Counted from the first letter of the stretch, positions 26,882 to 35,968 are shown. The stretch: 64,000 nt of DNA from JALORV01 sp963791235 (GCA_963791235.1 CAWBRW010000013.1:186001-250000), one strand, 5' to 3'. Notes: a model not told the origin generated them from the sequence alone. Made by a program: numbers and translations.

Positions 26882-28603
26882 ATGGCCACCATTTCCCGCA
26901 ACGAGTACGTCGGCCTCTACGGCCCCACGACCGGCGATCGCATCCGCCTCGGCGACACCGGCCTCTTCGTCGAGATTGAACGCGACCTGCGTGGCGCGCC
27001 CGGCGACGAAATCGTCTTCGGAGGCGGCAAGAGCCTGCGCGAAGGCATGGGCCTGGACAACCGGATCACGCGCGCTGGCGGAGCGCCTGACCTGGTGATC
27101 ACCAACGTGACCATCATCGATGCCGTGCTCGGCGTGGTGAAGGCCGACGTCGGCATCAAGGACGGCCGCATCTGCGCCATCGGCAAGGCCGGCAATCCAC
27201 AGACGATGAGCGGCATCACGCCGGGACTGGAGTGCGGCCTGGCCACCGACGCGATTTCCGGTGCGCATCTCATCCTGACCGCCGGCGGCATCGACACGCA
27301 CATTCACTTCATCTCTCCGCAGCAGGCCTATGCGGCGTTGTCCAACGGCACGACCACATTGATCGGCGGCGGCACCGGCCCCTCGGATGGCTCGAATGCC
27401 ACGACTGTGACGCCGGGCCCCGGCAACATCCGGATGATGCTGCGCGCCTTCGAGAACTGGCCCATCAACATCGGCATCCTCGGCAAGGGCCACGGCCACG
27501 GCAAGGCAGCGCTCGTTGAGCAGATCGACGCCGGCGCAGTCGGCTTCAAGTGCCACGAGGACTGGGGCACCACACCAGCGGTGCTGCGTTCGGCATTGAC
27601 GGTCGCCGACGAGATGGACGTGCAGGTGTGCATCCACACCGACACGCTCAACGAGTCGGGCTTCGTCGAGGACACGATCGACGCCTTCGAGGGTCGCGCC
27701 ATCCACTCGTTTCACACCGAAGGCTCGGGCGGCGGCCACGCTCCCGACATCATCCGGATCTCGGCGCTGCCCAACGTCCTGCCGTCCTCGACCAATCCAA
27801 CCCTCCCCTACGGCATCAACTCGCAGGCGGAGCTCTACGACATGATCATGGTGTGCCACCACCTGAGCCCCGACATTCCGTCGGACGTGGCGTTCACCGA
27901 GAGCCGCATCCGCGCCGAGACGATTGCCGCCGAGAACGTGCTGCACGACATCGGCGTGATCTCGATGATGTCGAGCGACTCGCAGGCCATGGGCCGGATC
28001 GGCGAATGCTGGCTGCGCACCATACAGACCGCCGACGCGATGAAAGGCGGTCGCGGGAAGCTGCCCGAGGACGCCAAGGGCAATGACAACTTCCGCGTGC
28101 TGCGCTACGTGGCGAAGATCACGATCAATCCGGCGATCACGCACGGCATCTCGCATGTGCTCGGCTCGGTCGAGGTCGGCAAGATCGCCGATCTCGTTCT
28201 GTGGGAGCCGGCCTTCTTCGGCGCAAAGCCCAAGCTCATCCTGAAGGGCGGTGTCATCAACTGGGCGGTAATGGGCGACCCGAACGCTTCGCTGCCGACA
28301 CCGCAACCGGTCTACTACCGGCCGATGTTCGGCACGTTCGGCAAGGCGCTTCCGGACACCTGCATCACCTTCGTCTCGGCCGCGGCGCACGCAGCGGGGA
28401 TCAAGCGGAAGCTCGGCCTCGAGCGCCAGGTCATCGCGGTGAAGAACACCCGCAAGATCGGCAAGCGCAACATGGTCCGCAATGCCGGCACGCCGAAGAT
28501 CGAGGTCAACCCGGAGACCTTCGCCGTCACTGTCGACGGCAAGCACGCCACCGTGGCACCGGTCACGACCGTTTCGCTCAACCAGAAGTACTTCTTCAGC
28601 TGA
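26882..28603 (+). CDS. ureC: Urease subunit alpha (catalytic)
   Basis: 573 residues. All dinickel active-site residues are present at a constant +6 offset from Klebsiella urease: His140, His142, carbamylated Lys223, His225, His252, His278, the flap Cys325-His326 and Asp366. The enzyme should therefore be active. It ends in NQKYFFS. Confidence 0.97.
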   Translation: MATISRNEYVGLYGPTTGDRIRLGDTGLFVEIERDLRGAPGDEIVFGGGKSLREGMGLDNRITRAGGAPDLVITNVTIIDAVLGVVKADVGIKDGRICAIGKAGNPQTMSGITPGLECGLATDAISGAHLILTAGGIDTHIHFISPQQAYAALSNGTTTLIGGGTGPSDGSNATTVTPGPGNIRMMLRAFENWPINIGILGKGHGHGKAALVEQIDAGAVGFKCHEDWGTTPAVLRSALTVADEMDVQVCIHTDTLNESGFVEDTIDAFEGRAIHSFHTEGSGGGHAPDIIRISALPNVLPSSTNPTLPYGINSQAELYDMIMVCHHLSPDIPSDVAFTESRIRAETIAAENVLHDIGVISMMSSDSQAMGRIGECWLRTIQTADAMKGGRGKLPEDAKGNDNFRVLRYVAKITINPAITHGISHVLGSVEVGKIADLVLWEPAFFGAKPKLILKGGVINWAVMGDPNASLPTPQPVYYRPMFGTFGKALPDTCITFVSAAAHAAGIKRKLGLERQVIAVKNTRKIGKRNMVRNAGTPKIEVNPETFAVTVDGKHATVAPVTTVSLNQKYFFS

Positions 28604-28616
28604 CATCGGGCGCCGG

Positions 28617-29297
28617 ATGATCCTCGTCGAAGCCGTCCTCGGCAACGCCACCGATGCGCAGTGGGCCACACGGCTTGCGGGCGCCGCCGTGGACGCACTT
28701 GAGCTCGACCACTGGGAAGCGCAGAAGAACCGCTTCCGCAAGAAGACCGCCGGTGGCGTAGAGCTCGCCGTCTCGCTCGACCGCGGCACCTTCATGCGCG
28801 ACGGCGACGTGCTGGTCTGGGACGAGCAGGCCAGGCGGGCCGTCGTGGCCAGGCTCAGCCTGCGCGACGTGATGATCATTCACCTCGACGGCCTCGCGGC
28901 GCTCGAGCCCGACATCGCACTGCGCGCGTGCGTGGAGCTTGGCCACGCGCTCGGCAACCAGCACTGGCCCGCCCTCGTGAAGGGCAACCGCGTGTTCGTG
29001 CCGCTCACCGTCGACCGCAAGGTGATGAGTTCGGTAATGAACACGCACCGCTTCGAAAGCATCCGCTACGAGTTCGTGCCCGGCGGCGAAATCGTGCCGT
29101 ACCTCGCTCCGCACGAGTCGCGCCGGCTGTTCGGCGGCGCCGAGGGTCCGGTGCATGTGCACACGCACGAGCAGTACGTCGCGGTCGACGGCGAGACCGG
29201 CCAAACGTACGCGCGTCCCCCCGTGAGCACGCACGCCCACTCGCACGCACATCCCCACCCTCATTCGCATCCGCACGGAACCGATTCCGACAGATGA
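28617..29297 (+). CDS. ureE: Urease accessory protein UreE (nickel metallochaperone)
   Basis: 226 residues from ATG 28617 (MILVEAVLGN). The N-terminal peptide-binding domain is followed by the metal-binding domain (LGHALGNQHWP) and a His-rich tail of eleven alternating His (THAHSHAHPHPHSHPHG) that binds nickel. The stop overlaps the ureF start by ATGA, indicating translational coupling. Confidence 0.93.
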   Translation: MILVEAVLGNATDAQWATRLAGAAVDALELDHWEAQKNRFRKKTAGGVELAVSLDRGTFMRDGDVLVWDEQARRAVVARLSLRDVMIIHLDGLAALEPDIALRACVELGHALGNQHWPALVKGNRVFVPLTVDRKVMSSVMNTHRFESIRYEFVPGGEIVPYLAPHESRRLFGGAEGPVHVHTHEQYVAVDGETGQTYARPPVSTHAHSHAHPHPHSHPHGTDSDR

Positions 29298-30013
29298 TCG
29301 CCGGCGACCACGACGCGGTGGCGCCGGCGGCGGCCACGAGCCTTGCCCGCATGCTGCAGTTCGGGGACTCGATGTTCCCGGTTGGGGGCTTCGCGTTCTC
29401 GGGCGGGCTCGAGTCGGCGGTGCAGAAGCGCGTGGTGTCCGACGCGGCGACGCTGGAAGCCTACGCGCGCACCGCGGTCGAGCAGGCAGCGATGGGCGAC
29501 GGCATCGCGGTCGTCTGGGCGCATCGCGCCGCTGTCGCCGGCGACCTCGATGAACTCGTGCGCATCGACCGGCGGCTGTACGCGCGCAAGCTCTCGAGCG
29601 AGACGCGGACGATGTCGGTGCGGATGGGCAAGAAGTTCGCGGAGATGGGCGCCGAGGTAACCGGCGCGCCGCTCCTCACGGCGTGGCGCGACCGCATCGC
29701 GGCCGGCGGCACGCCCGGCTGCTACCCGGTGGCACTGGTAGTGAACTTCGCGTCACAGGACCTGTCGGCGCGCGAGGCGTTCATCGTGCATCAGTACGGC
29801 GTCGCGACGATGATCCTGGGCGCAGCGTTGCGGCTGATGAAGATCGGCCATGTCGAGACGCAGCGCATGCTCTACCGGCTCAACGCGGATGTCGACGCCG
29901 TCTACGAGGTCGCGGCCCGGTCGCGACTCGCCGACATGGCCGGTTTCGCCCCGCTCGCCGAAGTGCTCGCAGCGGTCCACGTCAAGGCGCATGTGCGCCT
30001 GTTCATGAACTGA
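29294..30013 (+). CDS. ureF: Urease accessory protein UreF
   Basis: 239 residues, all-helical UreF family (LLQFGDSMFPVGGFAFSGGLE-like segment near residue 20, and SETRTMSVRMGKK). UreF forms the activation complex with UreD and UreG and gates GTPase-dependent nickel insertion. The start ATG 29294 overlaps the ureE stop. Confidence 0.93.
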   Translation: MIAGDHDAVAPAAATSLARMLQFGDSMFPVGGFAFSGGLESAVQKRVVSDAATLEAYARTAVEQAAMGDGIAVVWAHRAAVAGDLDELVRIDRRLYARKLSSETRTMSVRMGKKFAEMGAEVTGAPLLTAWRDRIAAGGTPGCYPVALVVNFASQDLSAREAFIVHQYGVATMILGAALRLMKIGHVETQRMLYRLNADVDAVYEVAARSRLADMAGFAPLAEVLAAVHVKAHVRLFMN

Positions 30014-30031
30014 ATACGGAACAAAATCCAG

Positions 30032-30673
30032 GTGAAGAAGATCACGCGCATTGGAGTCGGCGGGCCGGTCGGCTCGGGCAAGACCGCGATCGTCGAGGCG
30101 ATCACGCCGCGGCTCCTCGAAATGGGCATCAAGGTGCTGATCATCACGAATGACGTGGTCACCACCGAGGACGCAAAGCACGTTCAACGGACCCTGAAGG
30201 GCATCCTCCTCGAGGAGCGCATCCTCGGCGTCGAAACCGGCGCCTGCCCGCACACCGCGGTGCGCGAGGACCCGAGCATGAATCTCGCCGCCGTCGAGGA
30301 CATGGAGGCGCGCTTTCCCGATGGCGACGTGGTGCTGATCGAAAGCGGCGGCGACAACCTGACACTGACCTTCTCGCCGGCGCTGGTCGACTTCTTCATC
30401 TACGTGATCGACGTTGCCGCCGGCGACAAGATCCCGCGCAAAAATGGCCCCGGCATCACCCAGTCGGACATCCTGGTCATCAACAAGACCGACCTTGCGC
30501 CGTACGTCGACGCCAGCCTCGAGGTGATGGCGCACGACTCGAAGCTGATGCGCGGCGAGAAGCCGTTCCTGTTCACGAACTGCAAGACCGGCGCGGGCAT
30601 TCCCGAACTCGTCGAGCTGATTCGCAGCGATCTTCTCTTCGACCTCCGGCTGCCGATCAAGCAGTCCGCGTAG
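30032..30673 (+). CDS. ureG: Urease accessory GTPase UreG
   Basis: 213 residues. P-loop GPVGSGKT near residues 10-17, the metal-binding CPH (GACPHTAVRED), the switch ESGGDNL and the guanine motif NKTDLAP are all present. It couples GTP hydrolysis to nickel delivery into UreC. The start is GTG 30032. The ureD ATG follows its stop directly. Confidence 0.95.
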   Translation: MKKITRIGVGGPVGSGKTAIVEAITPRLLEMGIKVLIITNDVVTTEDAKHVQRTLKGILLEERILGVETGACPHTAVREDPSMNLAAVEDMEARFPDGDVVLIESGGDNLTLTFSPALVDFFIYVIDVAAGDKIPRKNGPGITQSDILVINKTDLAPYVDASLEVMAHDSKLMRGEKPFLFTNCKTGAGIPELVELIRSDLLFDLRLPIKQSA

Positions 30674-31636
30674 ATGGGCATAGCCGAGGGCGCGCCGACG
30701 CTTGCACCATGGGCCGCAGCCGAGGGTCTCGGCCTGTCGGCTGCGGGATTCGCGGGCTTCCAGGACGAGCCGCCGCAGATGGCGAGCGGAACGGTCGGCA
30801 AGACGGGGTTCCTGCGCATCGGCTTCGAGCGGCGCGGTGACCACACGATTCTGGCGGAGCTCGACCGGCGCGCACCGTACATGGCGCAGCGCGCGCTGTA
30901 TCCCGACCCGGCCATGCCCGACCAGGCCTGGCTCTTCATGATCACCACCTCGGGCTGTGTTCTGCAGGGCGACCGCCTCGCACTCGAGGTCGCACTCGGC
31001 CCTGGCGCACGGGCGCACGTCACCACCCAGTCGGCGACGAAGATACACAGCATGGACGCGAACTACGCAGCGCAGACGCAGTCCATCACGCTGGCCGACG
31101 GTGCCTACCTGGAGTTTCTGCCCGAACCATTGATCCCGCACCGTCGCGCGCGCTTCCTGAGCGAAACCCGGATGACGATCGCCCCGACGGCCACCGCGCT
31201 CTACGGCGAGATCGTCCAGCCCGGCCGCAAACACCATCACCCGGACGAAGCCTTCGGCGCCACCCTGCTGTCGCTCGCGGTCGAGGCGGAGCGGCCCGGC
31301 GGCGAGGCTCTGTTCAGCGAAAAGCTTGTCGTTGATCCCACGCGGCGTCCGGTGCGGCAGACCGGCGTGATGGGTTCGTTCGACGTGCTCGGCAACGTGG
31401 TCCTGCTGACACCCGTGGACGTCGCTGAACGCGTCCATGCGCGGATCGACGCCGAGGTGGATCTCACTGAAGGAATCGCGTTCGGATCGTGCCGGCTTCC
31501 GAACGACGCCGGCCTGATCTTCAAGGCGCTTGGCCGCGAGACGGCGCAGGTCAGGGCCAAGGTGCGCGAATTCTGGGCGATAGCACGCGAAGAGGCCACC
31601 GGCGCCGGCCTTCAGCCGCCGTTTTTCTGGCGTTGA
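30674..31636 (+). CDS. ureD: Urease accessory protein UreD
   Basis: 320 residues. Characteristic stretches are TTSGCVLQGDRL, HVTTQSATKIHSMD, LEFLPEPLIPHRRARF and GSFDVLGNVVLL. UreD binds apo-urease and recruits UreF and UreG. Here ureD is at the 3' end of the urease operon instead of before ureA, the more usual place in Betaproteobacteria. The ATG abuts the ureG stop. Confidence 0.93.
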   Translation: MGIAEGAPTLAPWAAAEGLGLSAAGFAGFQDEPPQMASGTVGKTGFLRIGFERRGDHTILAELDRRAPYMAQRALYPDPAMPDQAWLFMITTSGCVLQGDRLALEVALGPGARAHVTTQSATKIHSMDANYAAQTQSITLADGAYLEFLPEPLIPHRRARFLSETRMTIAPTATALYGEIVQPGRKHHHPDEAFGATLLSLAVEAERPGGEALFSEKLVVDPTRRPVRQTGVMGSFDVLGNVVLLTPVDVAERVHARIDAEVDLTEGIAFGSCRLPNDAGLIFKALGRETAQVRAKVREFWAIAREEATGAGLQPPFFWR

Positions 31637-31657
31637 CCGACCAGCGGGAGAACGAAC

Positions 31658-32629
31658 ATGAAACGGCTGCTCGATGGGTGGGAAGGTCTGTGCGCGTCAT
31701 CGAAGCTGCTGCGCTTTCTTGACGTCAACCTGCGCGGCATCGGGCAGGTGATGTTCCAGGACAACCCGCTCAGCGGGCTGCTCTTCTTCATCGCCATCGG
31801 CTGGGGTTCATCCGTCGCCGGCGTGCCGCAGGTCGCGATCGGTGGGTTCGTGGCCGTGGTCGTGGCCACGCTGACGGCGAACTGGCTACGCGTCGACGAC
31901 AGCGCCCTGCGCGCCGGCCTCTACGGCTTCAACGCCTATCTCGTCGGCCTCGCGCTACCGACGTTCATGGCGCCGTCGACGACGATGTGGGCGTACGTCG
32001 TCCTCGGCGCCGCGGCCTCGGTCGTGATCACGCTCGCCCTCACCAACGTGTTCAAGACCTGGAGCGTGTCAGCACTGACCGCGCCGTTCGTGCTCACGGC
32101 ATGGCTGCTGCTGGCCGCGACCAATGCATTTTCCGGACTCGACGGCGGCGCGCTACCGCCGGTGGGCGAGATCGTGCCGATCGATCCGGCGGCGGCCGAT
32201 CCGCTGCGATTCGGCGACTTCCTGCAGGGGATCTTCACGAGCATCACGCAGGTGTTCCTGAAGGGCCACGGCCCGGCCGCGCTGCTGCTGCTCGCCGGGT
32301 TGGCGGTGAACTCGCGCGCCGCCGCGATCTTCGCCCTCGTCGGCGCGGTGGTGGCGGTGGTCACTGCGCATCTGCTTGGCGCGGAGAGCGAACTCGTCAC
32401 GGCCGGACTGCTCGGCTTCAACCCGGTGCTAACAGCGATCGCGCTCGGCGCGGTGTTCCACCGTCCCGGGGTGCGCGTTGTCGTCTACACGCTCCTCGCC
32501 ACGGTGCTGTCGGTCATCGTGCAGGGGGCGATGATGGCCGTGCTGACGCCTTTCGGGATTCCCACACTGACCGCCGCGTTCATCCTCGTGACGTGGCTCT
32601 TCCTGCTGCCGCGCCTGCGGCTCGATTGA
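31658..32629 (+). CDS. Urea transporter (UT family)
   Basis: 323 residues, about ten helices with a two-fold internal repeat. Family motifs are LRGIGQVMFQDNPLSGLLFF and LYGFNAYLVGLAL in the first half, and TQVFLKGHGP and LLGFNPVLTAIALG in the second. UT proteins are selective urea channels that feed urea into the cell. Coding starts 22 bases after ureD behind GGGAG, so it is the last gene of the urease operon, 51 bases before the convergent guaA stop. Confidence 0.92.
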   Translation: MKRLLDGWEGLCASSKLLRFLDVNLRGIGQVMFQDNPLSGLLFFIAIGWGSSVAGVPQVAIGGFVAVVVATLTANWLRVDDSALRAGLYGFNAYLVGLALPTFMAPSTTMWAYVVLGAAASVVITLALTNVFKTWSVSALTAPFVLTAWLLLAATNAFSGLDGGALPPVGEIVPIDPAAADPLRFGDFLQGIFTSITQVFLKGHGPAALLLLAGLAVNSRAAAIFALVGAVVAVVTAHLLGAESELVTAGLLGFNPVLTAIALGAVFHRPGVRVVVYTLLATVLSVIVQGAMMAVLTPFGIPTLTAAFILVTWLFLLPRLRLD

Positions 32630-32680
32630 AGCGCGCGTACCGCGGACGCCGCCGTCGCCGACCAATGCTGGCACCGGCTC

Positions 32681-32774
32681 CTATTCCCACTCGATCGTCG
32701 CCGGCGGCTTGCCGCTGATGTCGTAGACGACGCGGTTGATGCCGCGCACTTCGTTGATGATGCGATTGGAAACG
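32681..32774 (-). repeat. guaA 3'-end direct repeat (right copy)
   Basis: These 94 bases, including the guaA stop, pair with 24461-24554 in direct orientation with 87 identities and no gaps. The two copies bracket the DUF1576 gene, urease operon and urea transporter, as attachment-site repeats would bracket an inserted element. Confidence 0.8.
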
Positions 32775-34246
32775 CGGCCGAGCAGTTCATGCGGAAGGTG
32801 CGCCCAGTGCGCCGTCATGAAGTCCGAGGTCTGCACGGCGCGCAGCGAGACGACCCACTCGTAGGTGCGGCCATCTCCCATGACGCCGACGCTCTTCACC
32901 GGCAGGAAGACAGCGAAGGCCTGGCTGGTACGGTCGTACCAACCGGACGCGCGCAACTCCTCGATGAAGATCGCGTCCGCCCGGCGCAGCAGGTCGGCGT
33001 AGTCTTTCTTCACCTCGCCGAGGATGCGCACACCCAGTCCGGGGCCCGGGAACGGATGCCGGAAGATCATCTCGCGCGGCAATTCGAGTGCGAGCCCCAG
33101 GTTCCGCACCTCGTCCTTGAAGAGATCGCGCAACGGTTCAAGCAGCTTCAGGTGCAGCGTCTCCGGCAGGCCACCGACATTGTGGTGGCTCTTGATCGTC
33201 GTCGCCTTCTTGCTCTTGGCTCCCGCGGACTCGATGACGTCCGGGTAGATCGTGCCCTGCGCCAGCCATTTCGCGTTCGGCAGCTTCGCGGCCTCTTCCT
33301 GAAACACGTGCACGAACTCGCGGCCGATGATTCTGCGCTTGTCTTCCGGATCGGCCACGCCTTTCAGCGCACCCATGAAGCGCGCCGTCGCGTCGATCGC
33401 GATCAGCTTCATGCCCATGTGCTTCTGGAAAGTGTCGATCACCTGCTGGCCCTCGTTCAGGCGCAGCAGCCCGGTATCAACGAAGACGCAGGTGAGCTGT
33501 TTACCGATCGCGCGATGAATCAGCGCCGCGGCGACCGACGAATCGACGCCACCCGAGAGACCGAGGATCACTTCCTCTGCGCCGACATCGGCGCGGATCT
33601 TCTCGACGGCCTCGCCGACGTGGTTGCCCATGATCCAGTCGGCGCGGCACTTGCAGATGTCGAGCACGAAGCGGCGCAGGATCGCCTCGCCCTGCGGCGT
33701 GTGCGTGACTTCAGGATGGAACTGCACACCGTAGAAGTGACGCGCTTCGTCAGCCATGCCGGCAATCGGGCACGACCCGGTCGACGCCATCAGGTCGAAT
33801 CCCGGCGGCATCTCCACAACCTTGTCGCCATGGCTCATCCAGACGTTCAGCAGGCCATGGCCCTCGGGGCTGCGGTGGTCCTCGATGCCCTCGAGCAGGC
33901 GCGTATGGCCACGCGCCCGCACCTCGGCGTGGCCGAACTCCCGAGTATGTCCACCCTCGACCTTGCCGCCGAGCTGCTGCGCCATCGTCTGCATGCCGTA
34001 GCAGATGCCCAGCACCGGCACGCCCAGGTCGAAGACAACTGCCGGGGCCCGGTCGGTTGAATCCTCGTACGCCGACATATGGCTGCCCGACAGTACGATG
34101 CCCTTCGGATTGAAGGTCCGCACAAAAGCGTCGCCGACGTCGGCCGGATGGATTTCGCAATAGACGCTGGCTTCGCGGATGCGACGAGCAATGAGCTGCG
34201 TCACCTGGGAGCCGAAGTCGAGGATCAGGATCTTGTCGTGGTTCAT
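32681..34246 (-). CDS. guaA: GMP synthase (glutamine-hydrolysing)
   Basis: 521 residues. The N-terminal class I glutamine amidotransferase has the nucleophile Cys in GICYGMQ and the HPEVTHT triad part. It is followed by the ATP pyrophosphatase P-loop SGGVDSSV and the C-terminal dimerisation domain ending GKPPATIEWE. It converts XMP to GMP. The start ATG 34246 (MNHDKILILDFGSQVTQL) was chosen by family alignment. It follows guaB on the same strand with a terminator-like hairpin between them. Its 3' end is duplicated at 24461, and decayed at 20415. Confidence 0.97.
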   Translation of the reverse strand: MNHDKILILDFGSQVTQLIARRIREASVYCEIHPADVGDAFVRTFNPKGIVLSGSHMSAYEDSTDRAPAVVFDLGVPVLGICYGMQTMAQQLGGKVEGGHTREFGHAEVRARGHTRLLEGIEDHRSPEGHGLLNVWMSHGDKVVEMPPGFDLMASTGSCPIAGMADEARHFYGVQFHPEVTHTPQGEAILRRFVLDICKCRADWIMGNHVGEAVEKIRADVGAEEVILGLSGGVDSSVAAALIHRAIGKQLTCVFVDTGLLRLNEGQQVIDTFQKHMGMKLIAIDATARFMGALKGVADPEDKRRIIGREFVHVFQEEAAKLPNAKWLAQGTIYPDVIESAGAKSKKATTIKSHHNVGGLPETLHLKLLEPLRDLFKDEVRNLGLALELPREMIFRHPFPGPGLGVRILGEVKKDYADLLRRADAIFIEELRASGWYDRTSQAFAVFLPVKSVGVMGDGRTYEWVVSLRAVQTSDFMTAHWAHLPHELLGRVSNRIINEVRGINRVVYDISGKPPATIEWE

Positions 34247-34279
34247 CGGGTTCCCGACCGGCTCGGTCGCCGGCCACTG

Positions 34280-34316
34280 AAAAAAACAAGGCCCGCCGCA
34301 CGGAGGCAGACGGGCC
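34280..34316 (-). terminator. Terminator-like hairpin between guaB and guaA
   Basis: Read on the minus strand, GGCCCG (34316-34311) pairs with CGGGCC (34295-34290) across a 15-base loop, then TTG and seven T follow. It lies in the 97-bp guaB-guaA gap, 34 bases before the guaA start, so it could reduce guaA expression relative to guaB or act in attenuation. Confidence 0.65.
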
Positions 34317-34343
34317 GAAGTGTGATCGTCACGGCGCGGACCC

Positions 34344-35807
34344 TCAGTTCTCCAACCGGTAGTTCGGCGCCTCTTTGGTGATGCGAACATCGTGGACATG
34401 CGACTCGCGCATGCCGGCCGACGTGATCTCGACGAACTCCGCCTTGGTGCGCATCTCGTTGATCGACCCGCAACCGCAATAGCCCATGCTGGAGCGCAGC
34501 CCGCCGGTCAGCTGGAAAATGATTGCCAGCACGCTGCCCTTGTACGGCACCATGCCCTCGATGCCCTCGGGCACGAACTTGTCGACGTTGGCGTCGTTGT
34601 CCTGGAAGTAGCGCTCGGCCGAGCCTTCAGTCATCGCGCCGAGGCTGCCCATGCCGCGATAGCTCTTGTACGAACGGCCCTGGTAGAGGATGACCTCGCC
34701 GGGCGCTTCCTCGGTGCCGGCAAACATGCCGCCCATCATGACCGTATAGGCACCGGCCGCCAGCGCCTTCGAGACGTCACCGGAAAAACGAATGCCGCCA
34801 TCGGCGATCAGCGGCACGCCAGTACCCGCAAGCGCCGCCGCCACATTGGACACGGCGGTGATCTGCGGCACGCCAACGCCGGCGACGATACGGGTCGTGC
34901 AGATCGAGCCTGGACCGATGCCGACCTTGACACCATCGGCTCCCGCGTCGACCAGTGCCCTGGCCGCAGCCGCCGTGGCGACATTGCCGCCGACGACATC
35001 GACCTGGGGGAAGTTCTTCTTGACCCAGCGCACACGGTCCAGAACGCCCTGGTGATGGCCATGCGCGGTGTCGACGACCAGCACGTCAACTCCGGCCTTG
35101 ACCATCAACTCGGCACGCTCTTCGGAGTCAGGGCCGGTGCTGATCGCGCCCCCGACCCGCAGCTTGCCCAGCCCGTCCTTCGAGGCGTTGGGGTGCTCGG
35201 TCGCCTTGGTGATGTCCTTCACCGTCACCAGGCCGCGCAGTTCGTCGTTACCGTTGATGACCAGCACGCGCTCGAGCCGGTGCGTGTGCATCAGCGCCTT
35301 CGCTTCTTCGAGGCTCGCGCCTTCGCGCACGGTCACGAGGCGCGACCTCGGCGTCATGATCTCGCGGATCGGCGCATCCAGGCGGGTTTCGAAACGCAGA
35401 TCGCGGTTGGTGATGATGCCCACGATCTTCTTGCCATCGACCACCGGCAGCCCCGAGATCCTGTGGGCGCGCTGCAGCTCGATCGCATCACGCACCGTCA
35501 TGTCCTGCGTCAGTGTGATCGGGTCGCGCAGCACGCCGGCTTCGTGGCGCTTGACCTTCTGCACCTCGGCTGCCTGCTCTTTCGGCGACAGGTTCTTGTG
35601 AACGATGCCGATGCCCCCCTCCTGCGCCAGCGCTATTGCCAGCCGGGCCTCGGTCACCGTGTCCATGGCGGCCGCGACCAGGGGAATATTCAGGGGGATG
35701 TTGCGGGAGAGCTGGGTAGTGAGCTGGACGTCGCGGGGGAGGACCGCCGAGTAGGCGGGGACGAGCAGCACGTCATCGAAGGTCAGCGCCTTCTGAACTA
35801 ACCGCAT
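34344..35807 (-). CDS. guaB: IMP dehydrogenase
   Basis: 487 residues from ATG 35807 (MRLVQKALTFDDVLLVPAYS), preceded by GAGGA; the longer frame adds residues without support. A TIM barrel is interrupted by two CBS domains (about 95-205). The catalytic Cys loop is GPGSICTTR, and the flap GYCGCGS is present. It oxidises IMP to XMP with NAD, the step before GuaA. Confidence 0.97.
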   Translation of the reverse strand: MRLVQKALTFDDVLLVPAYSAVLPRDVQLTTQLSRNIPLNIPLVAAAMDTVTEARLAIALAQEGGIGIVHKNLSPKEQAAEVQKVKRHEAGVLRDPITLTQDMTVRDAIELQRAHRISGLPVVDGKKIVGIITNRDLRFETRLDAPIREIMTPRSRLVTVREGASLEEAKALMHTHRLERVLVINGNDELRGLVTVKDITKATEHPNASKDGLGKLRVGGAISTGPDSEERAELMVKAGVDVLVVDTAHGHHQGVLDRVRWVKKNFPQVDVVGGNVATAAAARALVDAGADGVKVGIGPGSICTTRIVAGVGVPQITAVSNVAAALAGTGVPLIADGGIRFSGDVSKALAAGAYTVMMGGMFAGTEEAPGEVILYQGRSYKSYRGMGSLGAMTEGSAERYFQDNDANVDKFVPEGIEGMVPYKGSVLAIIFQLTGGLRSSMGYCGCGSINEMRTKAEFVEITSAGMRESHVHDVRITKEAPNYRLEN

Positions 35808-35968
35808 AGTTGTCCTCATGACGCAAAAGCGGAGTATACCGGGCCCGGTTTTTGGCCGATTACTCACCTCATGCGAGGCTTAGCGCGCAAATGGGGGTGA
35901 GTTCACCCGCCATTCAACTTGCTTCGCCCGACCCAAGCAATGGAAAATCCTTCGCTACAGGAGACACC

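Noticed and set aside
26336..28879. 847-residue open frame antisense to ureABC
   Set aside because: Low-complexity, His/Arg/Asp/Val-rich translation with no motif; a shadow of high-GC ureC coding on the other strand.
29753..31438. 561-residue open frame antisense to ureF-ureG-ureD
   Set aside because: Overlaps three clear genes with full motifs; composition is typical of an antisense shadow.
32789..34060. Plus-strand open frame opposite guaA, and a similar one at 34392-35801 opposite guaB
   Set aside because: guaA and guaB are complete and motif-supported on the minus strand; the opposite frames have no recognisable domain.
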